A stretch of 64,000 nt of DNA, from NCBI RefSeq assembly GCF_022828255.1, contig NZ_JAJQJW010000001.1, positions 1 through 64,000 on the forward strand, read 5' to 3'. Shown one piece after another: positions 55,384 to 63,535 of the stretch (position 1 is the stretch's first letter; the number at the start of each line of letters is the position of its first letter). A program made the translations under genes and the position numbers. Below the pieces are notes generated by a model. It was not told the DNA's origin, did not search any database, and saw only the letters and a list, made by a program, of their open reading frames with translations. This DNA is from Candidatus Nanosynbacter sp. TM7-075. Lineage in GTDB: Bacteria; Patescibacteriota; Saccharimonadia; Saccharimonadales; Saccharimonadaceae.

Positions 55384-56673
55384 ATGGTTACTGTTTCAAA
55401 AAAAGGGGAAGAAAAACTAGCAAAATTAGTGCGAGAATTTTTTGCTGTTCATCCAGATGTGAAGCTTGTGGCGATAACTGGTAGCGCCGGAAAGGCTAGT
55501 GCAAAAATAGCTATCGGTACGGTTTTGGCGCAACAATTTGATATTCAACTTCGCAATGAAGAGCCAAAGACGAAAGCTGATGTTTTCCTTCAGATGATGG
55601 GCGTGAAGATGCCTGAAAAAGGCCTTTTCAAATGGTGGAAGGTGATGCGCGCCGTAAAGAAGAGGATTAAGGCTGAAAAACCGGAAGTCCAAGTGATTGT
55701 TCAGGAATTTAATCCAAAGGAACTTGGCTATAACGATTGGTTTAAGGCTTATGTTGTGCCGGATATTACAGTTGTAACTTCTGTGACAAATGGTCGAATG
55801 CAGGTTGAATATTCCTTGGAGGAAGTGGCGAATGAGATGATTTCGCTGGCGAATTTCTCGCGAATGGCGATGATAAATCGTGATGACATTGACGGGCGTT
55901 TTGCTAGCTTTTTGACGAATCCCAATATCACTACGTACGGAAGTGATCCCGTGGCGGAGTATAATTTTGACGATCGTAATTTTTCTCTGAAAGATGGACA
56001 TCACGGCTTTATTGTGTCGCCAGAAAATCCTAATGGGTTAGAAGTCAACGTTAAGCTAATTGGCGAGCATAATATTCGTCCAGCGATCGTGGCGGCAGCT
56101 ATTGGGTATGCGTTTGGCGAAACTGAGGATAATATAAAAAAGGGCATAGAAAATTTGCGCCCACTGCCTGGTAGGATGAATTTGCTGAAGGGTGCGGACA
56201 ATACTTGGTTGATTGATGATAGCTATAGTTCGACGCCGTTGACTGCTTTAGCGGCTTTACAATCTTTGTATCGAATTGAGACTCCGCAGCGAATTGCTGT
56301 ACTTGGCAATATGAATGGCTTAAAGGGAATTTTCGAGCAAGCCCACGCCGAACTTGGTTCTCATTGTAGTCCGGATTTGTTGGATTGGGTTGTGACGGTT
56401 GGTGAGAAAGCTAATCAATATTTGGCGCCGGCCGCTCGTCAAAAAGGCTGCCAGGTGAAGGAATGTAAGAATGCCATCGAGGCTGGGTCTTTCGTGCGCG
56501 ACAAATTGAAATCTGAAGGCGTCGCGTTATTTAAGGGTTCAAGCGGCGGTGTATGGCTAGAGGAATCTATAAAAATCAACCTTCATAGCACTGAGGACGA
56601 TAAATACTTAGTCAGGCAAACGCCGGAGTGGATTGCTAGGAAAAACCAATTTTTCTCACAATTTAAAGATTAA
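55384..56673 (+). CDS. Mur ligase-family protein (MurF-like)
   Basis: 429 residues. An N-terminal ATPase P-loop is altered to TGSAGKAS where the Mur family has TG(S/T)xGKT(T/S). The central domain has VTSVTNGRMQVEYSLEEVANEM and FNPKELGY, and the C-terminal domain has IDDSYSSTPLTALAAL and a late GSSGGVWLEE. The lineup matches MurF (addition of the D-Ala-D-Ala dipeptide to the UDP-MurNAc-peptide) better than MurC/D/E. The changed P-loop threonine means activity should not be assumed. It is not in a mur cluster. Confidence 0.8.
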   Translation: MVTVSKKGEEKLAKLVREFFAVHPDVKLVAITGSAGKASAKIAIGTVLAQQFDIQLRNEEPKTKADVFLQMMGVKMPEKGLFKWWKVMRAVKKRIKAEKPEVQVIVQEFNPKELGYNDWFKAYVVPDITVVTSVTNGRMQVEYSLEEVANEMISLANFSRMAMINRDDIDGRFASFLTNPNITTYGSDPVAEYNFDDRNFSLKDGHHGFIVSPENPNGLEVNVKLIGEHNIRPAIVAAAIGYAFGETEDNIKKGIENLRPLPGRMNLLKGADNTWLIDDSYSSTPLTALAALQSLYRIETPQRIAVLGNMNGLKGIFEQAHAELGSHCSPDLLDWVVTVGEKANQYLAPAARQKGCQVKECKNAIEAGSFVRDKLKSEGVALFKGSSGGVWLEESIKINLHSTEDDKYLVRQTPEWIARKNQFFSQFKD

Positions 56674-56712
56674 TGTGATATATTAAATTCAAGGTATATA
56701 AAACAAGGGGGA

Positions 56713-57804
56713 ATGATGGATCAAGGTAATCAACCTGCACCGCAGCCGCAATATAACGGCGTGCCGATGCAACCAAAAAAGAAGAAAACGGGATTGATAA
56801 TTGGCATAGTGCTGGGAGTCATAGCTCTTATTGCTATTATCTCTGCTGTGCTAGTTTATTTCTTGTGGTGGCAGAATCCAGAAAAGATGGTTACGGACGC
56901 TGTGTCTAACGCTATCATGGCAAAGAAGATGACTGCCGACGGTAAGGTAGTTATTGATATGCGCGACCAAGGAAAAATAGAGCTAAACGTAAAGACTGCT
57001 ACTGATTCGGGGAAATCAAAGGCGAATATTGACGCTAAGCTTGATATTAAGGGAGTTGAGAAAAATATTCCTCTTAAAGGTGATGCGGTTCTTGATAGTG
57101 ACGGAACGATATACGTGAAGATAAATAACTTTAAGGATTTGTATGGCACTTTGCTTGAAGTAGTTATGGAATCTTCGTCTGGCGGAAATCTATCAAGATC
57201 TCAAATAGAAACTTACCGCGATCAGGCATTGGAGAAGATGAGCTCTGAGATAGATAAAATGAGCGACACGTGGATGAAGATTTCTCCAGATGAAATCGGT
57301 AGCGAATACAAGTGTGGGATTAACGCTCTGAAGAAAATTCAAAGTGACGAAAGTGCGCGTAAGGAATTGGCTCAGATTTATCAAAAGAATAGTTCCTTCA
57401 CAATAAAAGATTCAAAGATTAGTGATCGTAATGGTGGACGTGGTTTTGAATTGCAAGGTAATAATAAATCTAATTCGTCAAAATTTGATGAAGAGTTTAA
57501 GAATTCATCAGTCGGTAAGGCGCTCGGTAAGTGTGGAAAATCGAATAGTCATGATAGCAAAGACGAATCGACATCTATTGACGAATCTTCATTGAAGGTG
57601 TGGGTTGATAGGTCATCTCATGAGTTGAAAGCCTTAGAGTTGAAAGGTGATAGCAAGAAGGCTTCTGTAGAAATTTCATTTGACATCAATGTGAATAAAT
57701 CTGAAGAAATCAAGGTTCCTTCGAGTGCTGAGAGCTTGAAAGAGTTTATAGAAGGTTTTATGGAAGGGTATTCGAGCGGATTGTCATCAACCTCGACTAG
57801 GTAA
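56713..57804 (+). CDS. Hypothetical exported single-pass protein
   Basis: 363 residues. A Pro/Gln-rich cytoplasmic N-terminus precedes KKKK and a membrane helix (about 27-51), then an extracellular charged region of about 310 residues with alternating Lys and Asp/Glu and a Ser-rich end. The pattern is reminiscent of lipoprotein-like substrate carriers, but I do not recognise a domain. AAGGGGG precedes the ATG. The start could be the first or second of two adjacent ATGs. A hairpin terminator follows. Confidence 0.7.
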   Translation: MMDQGNQPAPQPQYNGVPMQPKKKKTGLIIGIVLGVIALIAIISAVLVYFLWWQNPEKMVTDAVSNAIMAKKMTADGKVVIDMRDQGKIELNVKTATDSGKSKANIDAKLDIKGVEKNIPLKGDAVLDSDGTIYVKINNFKDLYGTLLEVVMESSSGGNLSRSQIETYRDQALEKMSSEIDKMSDTWMKISPDEIGSEYKCGINALKKIQSDESARKELAQIYQKNSSFTIKDSKISDRNGGRGFELQGNNKSNSSKFDEEFKNSSVGKALGKCGKSNSHDSKDESTSIDESSLKVWVDRSSHELKALELKGDSKKASVEISFDINVNKSEEIKVPSSAESLKEFIEGFMEGYSSGLSSTSTR

Positions 57805-57822
57805 ATAACTTAATTGCCTAAT

Positions 57823-57854
57823 AATAATCCCGTTCGTAATGAGCGGGATTATTT
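57823..57854 (+). terminator. Intrinsic terminator before leuS
   Basis: AATAATCCCG pairs with CGGGATTATT around an 11-nt loop. Its final T-run leads straight into the extended -10 of leuS. Confidence 0.75.
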
Positions 57855-57862
57855 GCTATAAT
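57854..57862 (+). promoter_or_regulatory. Extended -10 promoter of leuS (leaderless)
   Basis: TGC-TATAAT ends 7 nt before the ATG at 57870. Confidence 0.65.
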
Positions 57863-57869
57863 TACAGAT

Positions 57870-60371
57870 ATGAGACGCTATAATCCGACAGAAATTGAAC
57901 AAAAATGGCAAAACAAATGGGAGGCTGACGGTACTTACGCGGTCGATTTTAACGACACTACTCGGCCGAAATATTACAGTTTGAGCATGCTTCCGGGGAT
58001 TACAGGGGCGGGAATTCACATTGGTCACGGTCGTACTTTTCAATTTGCCGACATCAAAGCACGATTCAAGCGTCAGCAGGGCTATAATGTCTATCATCCA
58101 ATCGGCTGGGACAGCTTTGGTTTGCCGGTTGAAAATTACGCTATTAAAGTCGGAAAAACGCCACGTGTAGCGCACGATGAGGCGAAAGTTCACTTTAAGG
58201 AGCAATTGAAGCGACTTGGGTTTAGCTATGATTGGACAAAAGAAATTTCTACAGCTGATCCAGAATATTACAAATGGACTCAGTGGATTTTTACGCAATT
58301 ATATAAGCACGATTTGGCATATCAAAAAGAGCAGCCGCAATGGTGGTGTGAAACTGATAACACGGTGCTTGCTAACGAACAGGTTGAAGGTGGCAAATGT
58401 TGGCGCTGCGGTAATCCTGTAACCAAGCGAAATCTCAAGCAGTGGTTTTTCCGAATTACGGCGTATGCAGATGAAATTTTAGAGGCAACCGATGCGCTTG
58501 ATTGGACGGAAATGGTTAAAACCATGCAGAAGAATTGGATCGGTCGATCAGCTGGCGCGGAAGTTGAGTTTGCGGTTAGCGGTCAAGACTCCAAGATTAC
58601 AGTTTTCACAACTCGTCCTGACACGTTATTTGGCGCGACGTATGTAGCTTTGGCACCGGAGCATCATCTGATTTCTCAGTTGGTCAATTCTGATACGCGC
58701 GAAAAGGTTGAAGCGTATGTCCAAGCTTCGCAACAAAAATCCGATATTGAACGTCAAGAGAATAAAGAGAAAACAGGCGTATTTACTGGCAGTTATGCCA
58801 TAAACCCAGTTAATGGTCAAAAATTGCCAATCTGGGTGGCGGATTATGTTTTGGGCAGCTATGGAACCGGCGCAGTCATGGCTGTGCCGGCGCACGACGA
58901 GCGAGATTTTGCGTTTGCTGAGAAGTTTGACTTGTCGATTATCCAGGTTATTGATAGGCCTGAGCATTCAGCCGATGTTGGCTGTTATTCTGGTGAAGGT
59001 GAGTTGATAAATTCCGGACAATTTAACGGGACCAGGAGTGAGGATGCTCGCGAGCAAATTGTTGCGTGGCTGGAGCAGCAGAATTCTGGGCGAAGCAAAA
59101 CCACGTATAAAATGCGCGATTGGTTGATTTCTCGTCAGCGCTATTGGGGTGCTCCGATTCCAATTGTTCATGTTGATGGTCGTGCGCCAATTGCTGTAGC
59201 TGATGAGTGCTTGCCGGTGATTTTGCCAGAGGTGGAGAACTTTAAGCCAACGGGCGGGAATACTTCTGTTTTGGCTCAAGTTGATGATTGGGTGCGAGTT
59301 TGGGTGGATGTTGAAACTGGAAAAACTGTGCCGATTACAGAAAATAAGCCTGACGGCGACAATTGGGTAGAGGGTCGTCGTGAGACTGACACTTTGGACG
59401 GCTATGCTTGTTCTAGCTGGTATTTCTTACGATATCTCGACCCGCACAATGATAATGAAGCATGGAATCCTGAGAGAATTAACCATTGGATGCCGGTTGA
59501 TTATTACAATGGCGCCGACCACGCCGTGGCTCACCTGCTATACAGTCGTTTTTGGATGCGATTTTTCTATAAACTCGGCCTCGTTCCGACTCCAGAACCT
59601 TTCAAGCGAATGATGTACAATGCATACATTATGGCACCAGACGGTCAGAAAATGTCCAAGTCTAAGGGCAATGTCATTGATCCAATGGAGATTATGGACA
59701 GCGGATATGGTGCCGACGCGTTGCGAGTTTACGAAATGTTCATCGCGCCTTATGACATGGACGCACCATGGGATCCTCGTGGCGTTCCGGGAACTTACAG
59801 GTTCTTAAATCGAGCATGGAACTTGGTTCAGGAGTTCGTTGATAGGAATCCAAACGACTCTCTTGGCGCGAATGAAAAAATAACTCAAGAACTATTGCGA
59901 TTAACTCACTCGACAATTAAAAAAGTTACTCGCGACATTGAAGATGAGAAGTTTAATACAGCCGTGGCTTCGATGATGGAAATGGTCAATGGTCTGTATA
60001 AGATAAAAGAATCGCATGGAATTGACACGTCGGACGAGTGGCGATTTGCATTAGAAAGCTTGATTCAGATTTTGGCGCCTTTTGCTCCGCATATCACAGA
60101 GGAATTGTGGCGTGAAATGGGTCATGATGATACGGTTCACGTTGGCCATTGGCCGAAGTGGGACGAAAAATATCTAAAGAGTGATACGATGACTATTATA
60201 GTTCAAGTGAATGGCAAGCTTCGTGCAAAACTTGAACTGCCGAGTGATATGGACAAGCAGGGTGTTGAAGCGGCAGCCCTAGCTGACGAAAATGTCCAGA
60301 AATTCACAAACAATAAACCACCTAAAAAGATGGTTTATGTTCCAGGCAAGCTGGTGAATATTGTAGTCTAG
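57870..60371 (+). CDS. leuS: Leucyl-tRNA synthetase
   Basis: A class I synthetase of 833 residues charging tRNA-Leu. HIGH appears as GAGIHIGHG, the CP1 editing domain is present (TTRPDTLFGAT), and the signature loop is KMSKSKGN. A zinc-type cysteine pair occurs in CWRCG and an anticodon-binding domain ends the protein (VQVNGKLRAKL). The length is normal for bacterial LeuRS. Transcription is predicted to be leaderless. Confidence 0.97.
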   Translation: MRRYNPTEIEQKWQNKWEADGTYAVDFNDTTRPKYYSLSMLPGITGAGIHIGHGRTFQFADIKARFKRQQGYNVYHPIGWDSFGLPVENYAIKVGKTPRVAHDEAKVHFKEQLKRLGFSYDWTKEISTADPEYYKWTQWIFTQLYKHDLAYQKEQPQWWCETDNTVLANEQVEGGKCWRCGNPVTKRNLKQWFFRITAYADEILEATDALDWTEMVKTMQKNWIGRSAGAEVEFAVSGQDSKITVFTTRPDTLFGATYVALAPEHHLISQLVNSDTREKVEAYVQASQQKSDIERQENKEKTGVFTGSYAINPVNGQKLPIWVADYVLGSYGTGAVMAVPAHDERDFAFAEKFDLSIIQVIDRPEHSADVGCYSGEGELINSGQFNGTRSEDAREQIVAWLEQQNSGRSKTTYKMRDWLISRQRYWGAPIPIVHVDGRAPIAVADECLPVILPEVENFKPTGGNTSVLAQVDDWVRVWVDVETGKTVPITENKPDGDNWVEGRRETDTLDGYACSSWYFLRYLDPHNDNEAWNPERINHWMPVDYYNGADHAVAHLLYSRFWMRFFYKLGLVPTPEPFKRMMYNAYIMAPDGQKMSKSKGNVIDPMEIMDSGYGADALRVYEMFIAPYDMDAPWDPRGVPGTYRFLNRAWNLVQEFVDRNPNDSLGANEKITQELLRLTHSTIKKVTRDIEDEKFNTAVASMMEMVNGLYKIKESHGIDTSDEWRFALESLIQILAPFAPHITEELWREMGHDDTVHVGHWPKWDEKYLKSDTMTIIVQVNGKLRAKLELPSDMDKQGVEAAALADENVQKFTNNKPPKKMVYVPGKLVNIVV

Positions 60372-60379
60372 GAAACAGT

Positions 60380-60910
60380 CTACTTCGATTCGTTCTTTAT
60401 TCCTGCTATGGCTATGCTTGGCTTTCCGTCACCGTTTATGTCGCCTATGGCAATGTCGACAGTAGATCCTGGTTGGATTTCTGAGTCGCCAGTCTTGTTT
60501 TTGTAGAGATCTTTCATGTAGACAGCAGTTTCGTATATGGAGCTTCTTGCTTCATTAGAGTCTATCTTATTTTCAGGATTTTCCTCGTTGTATTCTTCCA
60601 TGGCTGCTTCAACCACCGAAGTCGGATTTTCTCCCTCTTCAAGAGTGACAGTGCGAATCTCTGTATCTTCTGGTAGCTCCGTGATGATTCCATTGCTATA
60701 ATCCTCTACAACTTGAGCTACTTGGTGGGCAGGGCTTGGTCCTTTTTCTGGTGATTTAGGGCTATAGAATAAGCCTAGGGCGTTTGCAGCTCCAGCCAAT
60801 CCTAACGCGGCTAATGCTACTGCACCGATTTTAACTACAGATTTTGGTATTTCTATTACAGATCTGTCGTCTTCATTGTTGTTTTGTGATGTAAATCGTT
60901 CCGTGTTCAT
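60380..60910 (-). CDS. Hypothetical single-pass membrane protein
   Basis: 176 residues from the ATG at 60910. One membrane helix (about residues 23-42, VKIGAVALAALGLAGAANAL) is followed by an extracellular charged domain ending with DIAIGDINGDGKPSIAIAGI, which has the DxNxDG look of a calcium-binding repeat seen in FG-GAP and dockerin-like proteins. The function is unknown. On the minus strand TTGACT-17-TAATAT ends 7 nt before the ATG, so the start at 60910 rather than 60946 is preferred. Confidence 0.6.
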   Translation of the reverse strand: MNTERFTSQNNNEDDRSVIEIPKSVVKIGAVALAALGLAGAANALGLFYSPKSPEKGPSPAHQVAQVVEDYSNGIITELPEDTEIRTVTLEEGENPTSVVEAAMEEYNEENPENKIDSNEARSSIYETAVYMKDLYKNKTGDSEIQPGSTVDIAIGDINGDGKPSIAIAGIKNESK

Positions 60911-60917
60911 GTTTGCT

Positions 60918-60946
60918 ATATTAACATAAACGACATAAAAAGTCAA
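60918..60946 (-). promoter_or_regulatory. Promoter of the 60380-60910 gene (leaderless)
   Basis: Minus-strand TTGACT and TAATAT are 17 nt apart. The -10 ends 7 nt before the ATG. Confidence 0.55.
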
Positions 60947-60974
60947 TATTATTATCTAATTTACAGACAGGCTA

Positions 60975-61003
60975 TTGAGATTGTCTAATAAAAAAGGTAT
61001 AAT
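60975..61003 (+). promoter_or_regulatory. Sigma70-type promoter of rpmF
   Basis: TTGAGA and TATAAT are 17 nt apart. The leader of about 35 nt contains AGAGGAG before the ATG at 61046. Confidence 0.65.
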
Positions 61004-61045
61004 GGTACGTAAGTTTTATGACAACCTAAAAGAGGAGAATAAATT

Positions 61046-61192
61046 ATGGCACAACCTAAGAAGCAGAGTAGCCCACGTAAAACTGGTCTTCGTCGCAGTC
61101 ACTTGGTATTAAAATTGGCACGTCGTGTTAACGCAACTTCACCAGTTAAGGTGAAGACAACCAAGCGTGAAACCGGTAAAACAACAAAATAA
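61046..61192 (+). CDS. rpmF: 50S ribosomal protein bL32
   Basis: 48 residues, below the usual length cut-off. It begins MAQPKKQSSPRKTGLRRSH, the bL32 N-terminal pattern of basic residues then RRSH. The later cysteine pairs that bind zinc in many bL32 are absent, so this is the zinc-free form. AGGAG lies upstream. The gene precedes nusB by 24 nt and is probably co-transcribed with it. Confidence 0.85.
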   Translation: MAQPKKQSSPRKTGLRRSHLVLKLARRVNATSPVKVKTTKRETGKTTK

Positions 61193-61216
61193 TAATTACG
61201 AACAGGACGCTTAATA

Positions 61217-61675
61217 ATGGCATCAAACCGTCATTTGGGACGAATTGTCGCACTGCAAACACTTTATGAACATGAATTTCGCAAAGAGGTTGGCGATAGC
61301 GATGTTGACTATAAGACTATTTTAAAGCGTAATTTGGCTGAATATAAATCATCGGTTGACGATATTGAATTTATCGATAATTTGATCAGCGGTGTACTTT
61401 CGACGCAGAGTCAATTGGATGAGAAATTACAGCCACTAGCGCCAGAATGGCCTATCAGTCAGTTACCGCGAATTGATCGGGCAGTACTTAGAATTGGTTT
61501 ATATGAATTGCTATATTGTGCAGATACCGTTCCGCCAAAAGTGGTGATTAACGAAGCGGTAGAATTAGCAAAAGCGTTCGGTTCGGATAACTCGGGTAAG
61601 TTTGTGAATGGCGTGCTTGGCACGGCACTCCGTACTCTCGTGGAGGAGTCCGACAGTGAGAACAAGCAACTTTGA
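61217..61675 (+). CDS. nusB: Transcription antitermination protein NusB
   Basis: 152 residues of the all-helical NusB fold. RIVALQTLYEHEF lies near the N-terminus, and the C-terminal family motif is VINEAVELAKAFGSDNSGKFV in shorter parts (NEAVELAKAF, SGKFVNGVLG). It binds BoxA RNA with S10 in rRNA antitermination. It overlaps the NUDIX gene by 20 nt. Confidence 0.94.
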   Translation: MASNRHLGRIVALQTLYEHEFRKEVGDSDVDYKTILKRNLAEYKSSVDDIEFIDNLISGVLSTQSQLDEKLQPLAPEWPISQLPRIDRAVLRIGLYELLYCADTVPPKVVINEAVELAKAFGSDNSGKFVNGVLGTALRTLVEESDSENKQL

Positions 61676-62153
61676 TAAGATAAAAAAATATTTTGGTGGT
61701 AGCAAGAAGCCATTGATTCAGGAAATTGTACGCGAGCCAACTGCCGGTGGCGTAATTTTTCGTCGTAATAAAAAGGGCGAGGCAGAGTTTTTGCTTTATC
61801 AGGACGCTCGCGACCGCTGGACAATTCCGAAAGGGCACATTGAACCAGGTGAAACAGCTCAAGTGACGGCTCGTAGGGAAATCGGCGAGGAAACTGGGCT
61901 GAAGAAAATTGAACTGCACGGCTGGCTGGGCAAGGTGAATTTTCGTTATCGTCGAATCGATAAATTGGTATTGATGACAACGCAAGTTTATCTAGTTAAG
62001 GCGTTGGATCCTAACGAGAAACTCCAAAAGGAAGAGTGGATGAATGGTCTTAAATGGTTTAGTTTTCATGAGGCGCTGGACGAAGTTGAATATGAAGATA
62101 TTGGCAAGCTGATTCTTTTGGCGATGAAACGAATTAGACAGGAGAACTTATAA
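61656..62153 (+). CDS. NUDIX hydrolase
   Basis: 165 residues from a GTG (GGAGG about 9 nt upstream) inside the end of nusB. The NUDIX box is GHIEPGETAQVTARREIGEE, followed by TGL. Residues ahead of it (AGGVIFRRNKKGEAEFLL) are typical of diadenosine-polyphosphate or MutT-type hydrolases. The substrate cannot be fixed. It is directly followed by rnc. Confidence 0.88.
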   Translation: MRTSNFDKIKKYFGGSKKPLIQEIVREPTAGGVIFRRNKKGEAEFLLYQDARDRWTIPKGHIEPGETAQVTARREIGEETGLKKIELHGWLGKVNFRYRRIDKLVLMTTQVYLVKALDPNEKLQKEEWMNGLKWFSFHEALDEVEYEDIGKLILLAMKRIRQENL

Positions 62154-62870
62154 ATGAACGGAATGAACACTGCGCCATATCAAGATTTTGCGCGCGAAAA
62201 ATTAGGTTTTGAATTTACGAATTTGGATTTGCTGATTACAGCTTTGACTCACCGTAGCTATGTGAATGAGCATCGAAAATCCGTTCATCATCACAATGAG
62301 CGCTTGGAATTTTTAGGTGATGCGGTTTTGGAATTGGCGGTAACGGAATATTTGTTTACGCATTTTTCCGAGCCAGAGGGAATTTTGACTGCTTGGCGGG
62401 CAGCTTTGGTACGAACGGAAAGTATTGGCGATGCTGGCGATAAGTTGGGTTATGGTCCGCTGATTCGTATGTCAAAGGGTGAGAAGAACGGCTCAGAGCG
62501 AGCGCATTTACAGATTTTAGCCAATGCATTTGAGGCGGTAATCGGTGCTATTTATTTGGAGCGTGGCTTTGACGATGCTCGCGATTTTATTCACAAGCAT
62601 ATCATAGTTAAATTAGATGGAATTTTGGAGTCGGGCAGTTGGCGTGATCCGAAGTCATATTTGCAGGAGATCTCTCAGCGAGTTGACAATCAAACGCCGG
62701 TATATAAAGTCCTGAGCGAAGAAGGTCCAGATCATGATAAGGTCTTTACCCTTGGGGTTTTTGTTGGCGATAATATGATGGGGCGAGGCATTGGTCCATC
62801 TAAGCAAGTTGCTCAACAGCAAGCTGCTCGTGCTGCAATTGCTAAATATAAAGAATCTGGCGAGAAATAA
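62154..62870 (+). CDS. rnc: Ribonuclease III
   Basis: A double-strand-specific endonuclease for rRNA and mRNA processing. The 238 residues show the signature NERLEFLGDAVLEL (about 48-61), a second acidic site in NAFEAVIGAIYLERG, and a C-terminal dsRNA-binding domain (DPKSYLQEISQ, then KQVAQQQAARAAIAKY). The ATG directly follows the upstream stop. An internal ATG at 62163 is an alternative. Confidence 0.96.
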   Translation: MNGMNTAPYQDFAREKLGFEFTNLDLLITALTHRSYVNEHRKSVHHHNERLEFLGDAVLELAVTEYLFTHFSEPEGILTAWRAALVRTESIGDAGDKLGYGPLIRMSKGEKNGSERAHLQILANAFEAVIGAIYLERGFDDARDFIHKHIIVKLDGILESGSWRDPKSYLQEISQRVDNQTPVYKVLSEEGPDHDKVFTLGVFVGDNMMGRGIGPSKQVAQQQAARAAIAKYKESGEK

Positions 62871-62877
62871 TTAAAGT

Positions 62878-62906
62878 TTGCACGGCGTAAACTGCTCGTG
62901 TATAAT
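62878..62906 (+). promoter_or_regulatory. Sigma70-type promoter of khpA
   Basis: TTGCAC and TATAAT are 17 nt apart. The leader of about 28 nt contains a very strong AGGAGGAGGGG ribosome site before the ATG at 62941. Confidence 0.7.
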
Positions 62907-62940
62907 GAAAATACAGTTTAATTCCAGGAGGAGGGGCAGA

Positions 62941-63330
62941 ATGTCAACAATAGATCAGCAGTTTGTAGAATATACTGTAAAGGCGTTGGTTGGACATCCA
63001 GAAGATGTTGTAGTAGATCGAACAATTGATGAAAAGGGTGTTTTACTAACATTGACAGTTAATCCAGCAGATTTGGGTCGAGTTATTGGTAAGCGCGGCA
63101 GTACGGCACAGAGTTTGCGTACACTTCTGCGGGCTTTGGGCGCAAAGAATGACGCTCGATACAACTTGAAGATCGTTAACAATGATGGTTTTTCTGGCGC
63201 ACGCGAGGAAAATGATTATAACGGTAATGCTTCTGTGGATAACTCAACAGATGAAACTGTGGAAAATGAATCATCTTACGCAGAAAACACCAGAAAAGAA
63301 CTTGCAGAACTCGACGATCTTGATATATAA
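62941..63330 (+). CDS. khpA: KH-domain RNA-binding protein KhpA
   Basis: 129 residues. The N-terminal 75 form a single KH domain with RVIGKRGSTAQSLRTLL, where the GxxG loop is GKRG. An acidic, Asn/Glu-rich tail of about 50 residues follows, longer than in typical KhpA (about 80 residues total). KhpA pairs with KhpB in Gram-positives to control elongation and sRNA-mRNA contacts. I reject a longer start at 62878 because it would contain the promoter. Confidence 0.9.
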   Translation: MSTIDQQFVEYTVKALVGHPEDVVVDRTIDEKGVLLTLTVNPADLGRVIGKRGSTAQSLRTLLRALGAKNDARYNLKIVNNDGFSGAREENDYNGNASVDNSTDETVENESSYAENTRKELAELDDLDI

Positions 63331-63344
63331 TTAAAACCAGTTCA

Positions 63345-63413
63345 AGCACAGACATTATGCGAGAACAGCTCTATGCGAGACAATGGGTAACCATTGAGAG
63401 CCTTATTTGTGCT
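63345..63413 (+). ncRNA. Candidate structured RNA downstream of khpA
   Basis: A nested fold is visible. The outer helix is AGCACAG with TTGTGCT (63345-63351 / 63407-63413). A middle helix is GCTCT with AGAGC (63368-63372 / 63397-63401). The apical hairpin is CAATGG-GTAA-CCATTG (63381-63396) with a GNRA tetraloop. The octamer ATGCGAGA occurs twice (63357-63364, 63373-63380) in the unpaired parts. A strong terminator follows at once. It may be a stand-alone sRNA or a structured 3' UTR of khpA. No promoter of its own is clear. Confidence 0.4.
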
Positions 63414-63444
63414 AAAAAACCGTCCTTACTGGGACGGTTTTTTG
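63414..63444 (+). terminator. Intrinsic terminator after khpA/candidate RNA
   Basis: AAACCGTCC pairs with GGACGGTTT (9 bp) with a 6-nt loop, flanked by A and T runs (TTTTTT). Confidence 0.9.
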
Positions 63445-63472
63445 GTGGGGAATAATTTCTGTAAAAAGACAT

Positions 63473-63526
63473 GAAAATAGCCCGCCGAGAGGTTCGAGCC
63501 TATCAAGGCGAGCTATTTTCGGCGGG
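63473..63526. repeat. Two overlapping inverted repeats with crossing arms
   Basis: GAAAATAGC (63473-63481) matches GCTATTTTC (63512-63520), and CCCGCCGA (63481-63488) matches TCGGCGGG (63519-63526). The pairs cross, so they are mutually exclusive or form a pseudoknot. One may serve as the terminator of the minus-strand gene 63536-64000. Confidence 0.5.
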
Positions 63527-63535
63527 CGTTAAGCC

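Noticed and set aside
61459-61985. Minus-strand frames of 145-173 residues opposite nusB and the NUDIX gene
   Set aside because: Both are antisense shadows of recognised genes with no domain of their own.
63345-63413. SRP RNA identity for the region after khpA
   Set aside because: The tetraloop hairpin lacks the conserved asymmetric loop sequence of helix 8, despite the GNRA loop.
63489-63501. tRNA gene fragment (GGTTCGAGCC resembles a T-arm)
   Set aside because: The stem would be only two base pairs and no acceptor, D or anticodon arm can be drawn around it.
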